DNA of 64,000 nucleotides, taken from contig SRSI01000078.1 in NCBI GenBank assembly GCA_005656395.1, positions 620,001 to 684,000 on the forward strand, written 5' to 3'. Shown piece after piece: positions 37,740-48,600 of the stretch (its first letter is position 1; each line of letters begins with the position of its first letter). This DNA is from Strongyloides papillosus. Its lineage: Eukaryota; Nematoda; Chromadorea; Rhabditida; Strongyloididae. Both the position numbers and the translations under genes were made by a program. The notes beneath the pieces are model-generated. The model saw nothing but the letters and a program-made list of their open reading frames with translations. It was not told the origin of the DNA and searched no databases.

Positions 37740-38486
37740 ATGAGTAATTTATATGTTGTTGAAAAACTAATAATTGATCTGAGGAATAATGATGATATTG
37801 ATTCTCCTGAATATAAAGATCTCGAATTTACTCTAAGAAATATGCTACCAAAAGGAGTTATTGTAAATAATTTAAAAACATTACCATATGATAAATTAAA
37901 TGGGCTCCTGACAAAAGAAATTAGAAGTAATTATAATCAATTGGAACTTGCTGTATTTCTTTTAAATGAATATGTTGATTATAATATTGTGGAAAGATCA
38001 AAGATTTTAGTTAAGCTTTTGAAAATGATATCACTTTCAGAGATAGATTCAATTGATTTTTTACAATATATATTACATAATAAACATGTTATTAAAAATA
38101 CTCCTGCTACAAGAAGTTGTTATGTTTTTATCAGTAATATCTTTGCTAATAATACAAAAAAAAGTGAAAAAGAAGAAATTAAGAAAATTGTATTGGATTT
38201 CAAAGCATTTAAAAATGTACTTGAAGCATCAAAGAAGAGGTATTTGGATGTTGGAAATAAATATACAATAAAGAAAATTCAAGGAACGGTTCTTGATACT
38301 GTTATGATAGAATCACTTTATAATAAATATATTATCAAAGGAAATGCTTTAAAGAGAAGTAAAAAAATTGCAGTACCTTGTATTGAGGTAAATAAAGAAA
38401 TTGATGAAAAGTTTAATATATCAAAAGGTGAAGTACCTATTGAAGTTGTTTTAAGGAAAAAAATAAAGTTAAAAAATGTCGTTTGA
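37740..38486 (+). CDS. unrecognised 248-aa intracellular protein
   Basis: A single uninterrupted frame with ordinary, non-repetitive amino-acid use, unlike the spurious AT-rich frames around it. A splice-acceptor-like TTTTTAG lies about 20 nt before the ATG. The protein is Lys/Ile/Leu-rich and predicted mostly helical, with alternating amphipathic segments such as LELAVFLLNEYVD and RSKILVKLLKMISLSEID that could form ARM/HEAT-like pairs. There is no signal peptide, membrane segment or cysteine pattern. The C-terminus is basic and ends KKIKLKNVV. I do not recognise a family; it may be lineage-specific. Confidence 0.6.
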   Translation: MSNLYVVEKLIIDLRNNDDIDSPEYKDLEFTLRNMLPKGVIVNNLKTLPYDKLNGLLTKEIRSNYNQLELAVFLLNEYVDYNIVERSKILVKLLKMISLSEIDSIDFLQYILHNKHVIKNTPATRSCYVFISNIFANNTKKSEKEEIKKIVLDFKAFKNVLEASKKRYLDVGNKYTIKKIQGTVLDTVMIESLYNKYIIKGNALKRSKKIAVPCIEVNKEIDEKFNISKGEVPIEVVLRKKIKLKNVV

Positions 38487-39025
38487 ACACTTAGCTATTT
38501 ACTATCCAAATTTGAAGTTTATTTTGCTATGAAAATAATTCACTTGCCTAGTATTAACAATAATTTTCATGATTTTATTGTAGTTTGGATATTTTTGTTC
38601 ACTTTGTACTGCAGCATTATTTTTTTTATAAACATTTTACGAATCAATGGGATATTTTTTTAAGTTTAATTTCTTAGTAAACACAAAATTATAGTTGTCA
38701 GATCTTTATAATTGTTTATTGTTTTGATAAATTGTTTCTTTTAAATGATTCTTTAGTGAAACCAAAATTTACTAAATTTATTATTTCTTTAATATAGTTG
38801 AGATTTCTACAAACTTTTATTTAAAAATATTAGCAATATAAATTACTTATGCATATTTGAATTATCATTATGATTATTTTTTATTAAAGTTAGGTGGTAT
38901 CCGACATAAGGATCCATACATTTTGACATTAATAGCATTATTCATTCTTAAGCTACATGTGTAATATTAAATTTATGTCGTTATTTTAAAAAGCAGTTAT
39001 TTTTTATAGATCCCATATAGAAATC
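38487..39025. other. noncoding spacer, 0.5 kb
   Basis: Between the unrecognised gene and the nested transposon. Nothing recognisable. Confidence 0.45.
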
Positions 39026-39027
39026 TA

Positions 39028-40986
39028 CAGGGTGGGCTAAAAGTTACATCACAGTTGCAATAAAACACTTTATAACTTTTTTTAGACGATATATTTCCAT
39101 GGTATTACACACATTTTGTACACACAGAGAAATTTACACAAAAAAATATCCTCGGGTCATAATTTTTCGTCCCCAAATTAAAATTACATAAAATTTTATT
39201 CAATTTTAATTATGCGAATTACCATCTTATGATTTTGTCGCAGATCGTAAAACATTTCTGCTTTTTTTACAATATTTTTTCTTAGACAGATTATAAATTA
39301 TTATTTTTTATCAAATAGAATTAAAAATATTTAGTAATTTTTTTTAATAACACATAAAATATCTAAAGTATTTATATAAACATTATCAAGAATTTAGTCC
39401 CATACATTTTAAGTTAACATATGCTAGATAATTCCTATATTTAAAATAATAGGAAGAGAGATCACGAAATTATTTTTAATATTAAAACTTTTATCAATTT
39501 TAATATACGTAGCTTTATATGCCAATTCTTAAACATTACTAATGTTTAGAAAAAATAACGAAAGTGAAAACTAATCTATACTTTGAATTTCGATCATATC
39601 TAATAATATAAATCTAGCCTTCTATACTAATTAGAAGTTTAATTTAAGTACTCTTTTTATTTTACTATTTTATTATTAAAAATTTAAGAAAAATTATTCA
39701 AATATCAAACTGTTTTAAAATCATTAAAATATATAATAAAACAATTTTTAAAGAATATTTATACTTTTTTAACATTCAAAAACTTATGTAATATTTTAAT
39801 ACTAATCATTAATATTATAAAACATGATAAAAATAAAATGTTAATAGATAATTTACAACAACATTATTATGAAACAAAAGATTTTTAAGTTTTTTTGATA
39901 CATTTTTTTTGTAATTAAAAAGAAGGCAAATAGCTTGTCCAAGTGGAACGAGTGAAGCGAGTTGCTGTTTGTTAAATATCTATCTTTTATCAAATTTCAT
40001 ATATGAATTGTTTTAATATATTTAAAAAAAAAACCATAATTCCAAATAAATATTAAAAAATATATCGTAAGCGACAATAATAAATATAACGGTCAAATTT
40101 TGCGTTTAGCATAGAAAATTATATGCTCGGAACGAAAAATTAAGTCTGAGGACGAAAATTTAAAGCTGAGGATGATTTTTTGTGTAAATTTCTCTGTGTG
40201 TAGAAGATGTGCTAGATAATAATATTTAACAAGATCGTTCTCAAGAATGAACTTAAAAAAAGTTACATAACTTTTTAATATTTGACATTTAAAAAAATAT
40301 TTTTAATTTTATCTGATTTAAACTTATTTGAAAGTTCAAAATGCATGAATACATTTCGTAAAAGAACAATATTTCATACAATTATGTGTGAAAAATATCT
40401 TTTTGTTGACCACCACCTGATTCTTTGCACAAAAGTTACTATTTCTAAAGCATTATTTACTAATCTTTTTAAAATGGTTTAATCGGATTTTTTGAAATCG
40501 TTTACCATATATAGTATTGCGCGTTTTGATACAGCTTGGGTCACATTGAAGGGGATCCGATTAATTTTAGGTTTAGCAATTGAACATTTGTTGGTATAAT
40601 AATAACGATCTATTCTTAACTTTTTCTCAATAGAATATTTTCTTACCGAGGTAGCAACAGTAGAAAATATATGAAAAAAAGTAATATTATAAAAATAGGA
40701 CATTTTATGAAGAAATATGCTCTGAACTAATTTTTTTAACATCATGTATCTATTTTTTAATTAATTAAATAAATATAAGATATATCTTTAAAACAAAAGT
40801 TTATACATTTTGACTTAATATAATTTTTCGATAAGATCATTCTTGAAAACGATCCTGTGGTAATTGTTCTATAAATTATTGTCTACAAAATGCATATAAT
40901 ATCATAACAATATGTCAACTGCAAAAAAAGTTATTATAGTTATAAAGTGTTTCATGCAACTGTGATGTGACTTTTGACCCACCCTG
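39028..40986. mobile_element. non-autonomous TA-target (Tc1/mariner-type) element, interrupted
   Basis: Flanked by TA on both sides (39026-39027, 40987-40988). Terminal inverted repeats start CAGGGTGGGCTAAAAGTTAC on the left and CAGGGTGGGTCAAAAGTCAC on the right. They continue through CATCACAGTTGCA and AAACACTTTATAACT. When the inner element (39121-40200) is ignored, the left arm continues ATTTTG-TA-GA and then GATCGTTCTCAAGAATGA. The right arm, read inward, has ATTTTG-TA-GA and then GATCGTTTTCAAGAATGA. So the repeats are about 180 bp long and the original element about 0.88 kb. No transposase is present; the minus-strand frame at 40479-40745 has no recognisable domain. Confidence 0.82.
39121..40200. 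mobile_element. second TA-target element nested in the first
   Basis: Flanked by TA (39119-39120, 40201-40202). Inverted ends read CACACAGAGAAATTTACACA followed by AAAAAA on both sides. Similarity continues about 50-60 bp, as CATCCTC and TTTTCGTCC blocks. It is 1,080 bp, carries no transposase frame and splits the left inverted repeat of the outer element, so it arrived later. A GC-richer stretch near 39940-39972 contains CGAGTGAAGCGAGT. Confidence 0.8.
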
Positions 40987-40988
40987 TA

Positions 40989-42731
40989 TATTTGTTATGA
41001 AATTATGAATCCTCAAATGTTTGGTACTTTATTTTGAAATTTAAATTAATGTAATTTTTTTACATAAAGTTGTTATTGAAAGCTTAACTTATTTTCTACA
41101 TATTCTTTAATAACATGAACATTGAAATCTAAAAATTATGAAATGTTATTTCATATCAGGATTCTTCAATAATTAGAGTGATCTAATGCAAATTTTTGGG
41201 ACAAACATAAATATTAAAGTACATTTTAATTATTATTTTTTAAAATCCAAAAGGAATATTAGAATCCTTCATGATTAGTTGTAGTCGGTAGATCATGAAG
41301 TGTTTAATTAGAATTCTTTGCTAGTTTCACAAGTGTAACATTGAAATCTTGAGAAATACTTTAAAAATTTAGAACAATTTTCTTTATCCCTAATATTTTT
41401 AATGAACGTACTTATATTTCATGAATTGATTAACAAAATCTCATGAATCTGTAGACGGATTATTATTTGCTTAGTTTCATTCAATAGAGCATAAAAACTT
41501 AACCCAGAATCATTTATCTAATTGGGTATGTTCTATATAAGATATGTTACAAATAATAAAAATATTAAAATACTTAATTTTGTATTATATAAATGAGAAA
41601 TAAAAATTAAAAATAAATAAAATGACTTCGATCTACCTTTCAGTAATAATACGAGTAGCTGTTTTTTAAAACATAATTTTAATAAACCTAACTACTTTTT
41701 AACAATTGAACAACTTGTAAATATAGTTTTGAAGTTAACAGTTGATATCTGTCCTAACATCAGATATCGGAATTTACCTGATGTTTCTGAAATCTGCTAC
41801 AGAGCATGTTTCCATGGTGAAACCTGTCTAGGTGATGCAGATACCACCATTGGGCATGATTGACATCATTAAGGTAAATCTTTATCACGGATAAGAAACT
41901 AGTAGACGGGATTTGTCAATAAACAGGTTTTTACGGATAATATTTATTTTTACGGTCCATAAGCGCCTTTGGAGGTAAGTAAGCTTGCAGATTGAGTAGT
42001 AAGGTTCCATAGAAGTTTAGTAAAAAATGTCAGTAGGACAATTTTCTACCATATCCATTATTCCAAAAGGTTAAAAAAGTTTATTTGCAACTAAGTCTGT
42101 AGATCAACTTGTAATGTAAGGTTTCGTAAATGTTTGATGAGTGAGAAATACCAAAAGTTTTTACAAAGTAATACCTATGCAAAAAAAGTATGGAATATTA
42201 ATAAATAACATTAAAATACTAAAAAAGAGTAATTTTTTTTAAAAAGTTTAAACAATACGAAATGCTTGAATTTCATGAGTCAGGTATGAACAACTAATTT
42301 GTGTTTTGGTAATAAACGCGCTTAAGTAAAGTTAATAATGTTATTTTGTATCAGAAATGTTAATAAGAAATTATTCCAATTTACATTTTATCAAAAAATG
42401 AACTTAATAATCTTGACCAATCATAATATTTTTCAATATTAATAAAGTTTTATACACATTGTTATGTTTAACGAACAGTTCGTTTATCAAGCAGGACTTT
42501 TTAAAACTCTCAATATAAGTTTTAAAATAGAATACATTAGAAATATATTGTTGCTAAAATTTACCCTGCATTTACAGTAAATTTTATAAGTTTTGATTAT
42601 AAATTTCTTACAAACTTTTATTGGAATCTTAAGAAAATGGTATATGATAATTCAAGCAATATAAATTTAACATAAACGCTGTGATCACCTATTATTAATT
42701 CATAAAAGTATAATTAAAATGTACACTCATA
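40989..42731. other. noncoding region between transposons, 1.7 kb
   Basis: No gene recognised. It holds the structured segment at 41744-41879. Base composition around 41.7-42.1 kb is less AT-rich than the surroundings. A short perfect palindrome, AACGAACAGTTCGTT, lies at 42470-42484. Confidence 0.45.
41744..41879. ncRNA. candidate structured RNA or hairpin repeat
   Basis: GATATCTG pairs with CAGATATC across a 9-nt loop (41744-41768). Next to it are nested complementary segments: ATTTACCTGATG (41772-41783) with CATCATTAAGGTAAAT (41864-41879), ATCTGC (41792-41797) with GCAGAT (41837-41842), and GTTTCC/GAAAC within 41808-41823. The segment is clearly more GC-rich than its surroundings. It does not match a tRNA, spliceosomal RNA or SL RNA that I recognise. 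The strand is undetermined, and it could instead be part of a small inverted-repeat transposon. Confidence 0.35.
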
Positions 42732-43652
42732 CACATATAAAAAAAGGACAAATTTTGACAATTCTATCTATAATGCAAAAAAATGTCCCACCATTTTAAA
42801 AAATTGAATATTATTAAAACTTAAAAATTATCAAGTGATAGCAAAAATTTTTAAACAACGCAAAATATTAGGTTGTCGCTTACTTTTTGCCGTTTTTTAC
42901 AAAGATATATATATTTGACTTTTTAAATTAATGTGACTTTTTTAATTTTGATATTTTTTATGACATTATGCTCATTTAGATATTAGCTTGTTTTTTTATT
43001 TTATAAAATATGCTATTAAAAGTCAATTTCGTGTAAAATTATTGATGTTTTAATGAAGGTCATTATTCTAAACAATCTACTAACAACAAAAAGTTTAAAA
43101 ATTTCCTAAAAATAACAATGAAAAGCAATAATTATTTACTCACACAAAGTATTATTAATAAAGATATTATTTTAGTATTCGTTCTTATTTTAAATTAAAA
43201 TATGTAAAAGTTATTTTTTTAATAGAAGTAAAAATCCAAATTATTTTATAACTTTTCATAAGTTTGATTTTTAAAGATGATCTTTAAAAGACGTTATGAA
43301 AACAATTTAGTGTATCAAATGTGAAAATTTCATAAAATACAATTTATAATAATTCAAACTATTGAAAAATATTAAAAAATGTACTGTAACATGTTAAAAG
43401 TGTTTGTAATTTTATACAGAATTAAATTTTAACTTTGTATTTTAAAATGGATTGTAGAAAACAACTTGTGTTCTAAAAAAAATAGTATACTAGAAAAATA
43501 GAAACTTATTTTAATAATTCTTTAATTATTGTTTTAATTTTTCATATACAAAATAATTGCGATAAAATTAGACGCAAATCAAGAAAATTCAAATTTTTTT
43601 AGGTGGGACAAATTTGTTGCATTTTATGCAAACCTGTGTCCTTTTTTGTGTG
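42732..43652. mobile_element. third TIR element, TA-flanked, about 0.92 kb
   Basis: TA flanks at 42730-42731 and 43653-43654. The left end, CACATATAAAAAAAGGACA, matches the reverse complement of the right end, CACACAAAAAAGGACA. About 35-45 bp further in, both arms carry ATGCA followed by TGTCCCACC. No coding capacity. The ends differ from both neighbouring elements, so this is a separate, diverged family. Confidence 0.6.
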
Positions 43653-43654
43653 TA

Positions 43655-44511
43655 GTTTATATTTATGATAATTATTACTAAGCAGTTCGGTAGCTGGGTT
43701 ATATGAATGATAAAAATGTTAAATTATTTACCTTTTTGTCATGAATTTAATTAATCTTTTTCCTTTAACTGTTGGCCTTCTTACTTTACTTTAAATAGAA
43801 CTAACCATAAATTAGATCGAAGTATTGTATTGAATAAAAAGTGAACCCTATATAACAATAAAAATGAAACATAAAAGTTTCTACAGAAATAAATTATTAA
43901 AAATATATTATTTGAGACTTTTTTAAATATAAAAAAAATCGTAGACTATTTTCAAATGCATTTAATAACAACTTAATGCATTGTATATAATATATTTAAT
44001 CTAATAGTTCATATTTTAAATAGAATATATTAATTCTGACGAATGTTTACTATTTTAAATTTATTTAATTAAAAAAATGACATTTATTTTTGAACAATGT
44101 AATATATTAACATTTATAAAATTTAATTTTCCATACATTCTTTTAAAAAAGTTCATTTTATTCACTTTTTTACTATTTTTAATACTGAATAATTCTTTTA
44201 TATTTCTAAAACCAAAGCAAATATTTCAATTTTTCTGGAATAAACAAATTATTAGATTTAATACCACCAAAAAGCACTTTTTTAATATATTATAATTTGA
44301 AAGATATCCTTTTCTTATTTAGTATTCTTATAAATTATAAACGTATCCTTAAAAAGTAAGCTATTTCCAAAAATACACTTGCTTTGGTATGCTTATTTTT
44401 TATACTCAATTACCATCATAATTTCTTTCTTATAAAATTTTTGCGTATCATATATTTGAGACCCTATTCCTACTTGATAATTTACATTATTTTTGAAATA
44501 AAAAAATATAA
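43655..44511. other. noncoding spacer, 0.86 kb
   Basis: Between the third TIR element and the 3' end of the chemoreceptor gene. The 72-codon plus frame at 44077-44295 is Phe/Ile/Leu-rich AT-driven sequence and is not credited. Confidence 0.45.
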
Positions 44512-45657
44512 CTATAATTCTATTGACTCTTTGGTAGAATCTCTCTGATCAGAAATTTCTTGAAAATCTTCTTTAATTTTTTGATCATCGTGTTGTTTAA
44601 CACTATCATATCGCTTTTGATCAATTGTCTTTCCTTTGAAAAGTTTTTTTAATGCTTTTCTATATGGTTTAAGGAGAAAAAGTGTTGTAGAAGCATTTGT
44701 TAATGGATGTAATCCAATTATAGCATCACCAAATATGAAATAACTGTTATCTAACTGGTATCCAAATAAACCACAGACATCTAAAATTAAAGAACAAGTA
44801 TTTTTAATGTAATAATACAGTTTTCTCTCAATTATTTACTTACAAACAGCATAATACGGTGCAGCAAGTATCAACGGCATAAATGCTTGAAGCATATAAA
44901 TAAAGACGATGGTTTTTTGTTGTTGTAATTGTCTGGGATTTAAAGATCTTCCAATTTGTTTTCTTGTTGATTTTGATTGCCTATGAATAATGGAGGAAAG
45001 AACAAAAAGATTACAAACAAATGAGAAGATAAAAAAGGATGGAGCAAGGATACAAAAGAAGAAGAAATTTGAGTATGGTGAGATACGAATATATTCAAAC
45101 ATGTAGTCATATAAAAGTGTCTCCTGAAGCAGTAAATCATAACAACCAACAAGAAGTGGTACAATAAAACATATTGAGATTATTTTACTTAATCCTCCTG
45201 GTGTTAAAGTATAATTGTGACAAACCATCAACCATTGATCAATTGCCAATACTGGGAAAAGAAAGTAGCAAACATATGTCGTGTTATATAATATTGTCCT
45301 AAGAAATGATGCAAATGTTAACGATAATTGAATCTATAAAAGATTAAATGTAAAATACAATATAAATTAATACATATATCAACTTACATCTTGATATAAT
45401 GCAAATAGATAAACTATATTGACAATTAAAAAAAATATAAGACCAAATAAATTTGCTAATGTCATTCCTAATGTGGGATATTTAATTCTCGCACTTATTA
45501 ATCCTGGTTTTATTGATAGATAAGCTAACAAACCATTTGGTGGTAATGCCAAAATGTACAAAAAAATATAAAACAATGAACTAATTAGGTAGTCTTTACC
45601 AGCACCCACATATCCAGTAACACTAGTCATATTCGTAACCTCTTGAAAGATACCCAT
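44512..45657 (-). CDS. nematode seven-transmembrane chemoreceptor (Str/Srd-type)
   Basis: Three exons (45657-45388, 45333-44844, 44780-44512) give 342 aa, the usual length for this superfamily. There is a short N-terminus with an N-x-T site (NMT) and seven hydrophobic segments. Before TM6 is LNPRQLQQQKTIVFIYMLQ and then AFMPLILAAPYYA. TM7 ends GLHPLTNASTTLFLLKPYRK, the PYRK/PLxN pattern of the Str-superfamily chemoreceptors. The hydrophilic C-tail is rich in Asp/Lys/Gln. Members act mostly in ciliated sensory neurons; the subfamily assignment (str, srd, srh) is uncertain and no ligand can be inferred. Exon 3 is too short to stand out as an open frame but is required for TM7. Confidence 0.8.
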
Positions 45658-48600
45658 ATTTTTTTGATCTTAAGAGATAAAATAATTTAAATGTAATCTA
45701 AAAGTAATAAAGGATTAGTAAGTTTTATTTTTTATATCAGTGATAAAGAGATGGTGAAATAAAATAGAAAATATTTATTGGAATATCAAACAACTTGTAA
45801 TAATAAGTAATAGGAATAATATTTGTAAAAATAATAAAATGTTTAATGAAACATATTTGATTTATTAATATATTCATAAGATAACAAAGATATTTTAAAC
45901 AAGTAATAAAGGTTCCAATTTTTTTATTAACCTCATCTATCAATATAGATATTGTGTATAATGGTGATTTTAAACTTGTCATAGGGTATATTCATTTATC
46001 TATCACAATAATGAAAAAAATCATACAATGTTATTTAAAAAATTTACTTTATAATTCTTTCTAGCAATATTCTAAAATGTACCTCAAAATTATATTAAAA
46101 TATAACTTTATTAAGATAATGAAAAAAAGAAACAAAACATTTTGACATGAGATATACATAAATGTAAAGAATATTTTAAAAATATCATTTTAAATTTGTT
46201 AAAACAAATGAGGAAGATATATAAAATTTTTTAAAACAATTTGTACATGAAATTTTTCATCTTTCCTGATTAAAAAACGTTTCCCCCTCAAAATATAGTG
46301 GGATCTGAATGCACTAGGAATGTACTATAAAAAATAAAACTACTTATATTATATAATGTAAAATTCTATATATCATTAAAAATATTGTAAAATAGTAAAA
46401 AAAGATAAAAATGATTAATGGAAAAAATTTTCTACAAGTTCTTTGGAAGAAAGGTAGTGGTTTATTATGCCCTATATTTTATATGGACCGCCTAATAATT
46501 TTTTTCGACAACAATAAATTGACAAAAAAAATGTATCGTAAAACAATAGTAGTATACAAATTTTAAAAATTTTTTTTATAAAAATTTATACTGAAAAGTT
46601 TAGTAAATTTATATACGATAAAAGTTTAATTCCTTTTAAAGTTCTCCCTATTTTTTTGTTCTTTTTAAGTAAGAGTAATAGAATAAAAATTTAACTATTA
46701 TACGCATAAACTCTAAATTCTTTTTTAGGAACATATTTTAGGATTATTATATAAAAAGAGAGAGTATTTAAGAAAAATGATATAATCTTACAAACTTAGT
46801 AACTATTTGAAATAAAAAAAACTGGAATAAATATATTGTTATATACTTTACAGTGAAACAGATTAAGAATAAATAGAATATTGTTATATGAAAATAATTT
46901 ACTTTCAATTGAATTGTGAGGGTGGATATAAGATGACTGTTTAAGGAAAGTGATAACTAAATTCTTTATATAAAGTCTTTAAACATATTTGATTATCCTT
47001 AATAAAAATAAAAAAATTTTGATATAGTAATTGAATAATTGAATTTTTACCTAACTATTTAAATTTTTATTGAAAAAATTTCAAGAAGAAGTCTTAAATT
47101 TTTGCTAAACTCGAAACTTTCTTATACATATTTTATTTTTGCTAAAAATAAGAAAATTTATATATGTATATATTAATATTTTTTGGTTAAAGTAATGTTT
47201 TCATTATTTTTGAAGGAGAATATGATAAAGATAACAAAATATAAGGATAAATAAAATTTTTATATTTGTAATTTTTAATAAAAATATAAAATAGTTTATT
47301 TAATGAAAATAGGTTTTGAAATGAAATAAAAAACTAAATTTGGGATAGATAATAAGGAGTATGAAAAATTTCTATTTAAAAGACTTATAAATAATGTTTC
47401 AAATGCATAAAAAAAAGACAAATAAGAGGACAATAGATTAAAATATGAAAAGATAAAATAACTTTTAATAAGAGCATGCAAATTTTGATAAATTGCTAGA
47501 ATGACAGATAAAAAGAAGAGAGGAAAGGGGGCAATTGGAGAAAGAGAGAGAGTTAAAATTTAAAAATAGAAATGCTAAAAAAATAAGAAAAAATTTAAAA
47601 AAAAGGAAGAAAATTAACCTTTCATGGTAGAAATTTTTTACTATTTTAAAAAATTAATAGGTAAAGTATATTTTAAGTGACATAATTTACTCAATTTCAC
47701 TTTTTTATACACTAATTTTATCACTTTTTGTCTTTAACCTTAAATGATTAAAAAAACTATAATAAAAACGTTTTTTCTCAAATGTTGTTAAAAATTTTAA
47801 ATAGTTAAGATGATGAATGATAATGAGGATATAACGATATATTTAATAAAAAAATAATATTATCATATTATTAGAATTTCTACTTGCTTTTTTAAAGATT
47901 TTCTTAGTTTTTATGTATTATTTTTCTTTCTTTTTGTTGTCTCTTCATCCTTTTCAATGGATGATTCATTAATTTTTCTTATCTCTCTCTATCATTTACT
48001 TCTCCTCTTTCTAGCTAAATAGTATATATGATATCATGGAATAATAGGCTAGAAAAATAAAGAAAATATGGATAAGGTGGTAATTAATATAAATAAAAGA
48101 ATTTATATGCAAATAATATCAAAAATATTTAATAAAAATAAAGAAGATAACAACAACAAAAAAAAGTAAATATAAATAATGATATGTTTGAAGGGAAGTT
48201 TGTAAATATGGAAGTAGATCAAAAATTAAATGTGAAGTCAAAAAATCTTTCTTTATTCATTCTCGAATGGCATCTTTCCGTATTACTGCTTGTTTAATGG
48301 TTTAAATTATAAAATCTTGCTTTTCTAATTGTCCACAATAATTATCCATAATTAACATCTACCATAAAGTATAATTTAAAAATTTTTTACCATAAATATT
48401 TTAAATACTTTTATTCATTATATCCTAATGTAATTATATTGTGATTTTAATTTTTTATCCTATCATTCAATATTATTATTTTATTTAAAGTGTAATTTTA
48501 TTTAATCTTTTTTCTGGTACTCTTATACCATATTTATATACACTTTATCTTGATTATCAAAACGTTTACTTTCTTTATGTTGACAAAAAAAAAGCAAAAA

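Noticed and set aside
40282..40745. Opposed short frames inside the outer transposon as transposase remnants
   Set aside because: Neither shows a helix-turn-helix or DDE-type motif; both look like chance frames.
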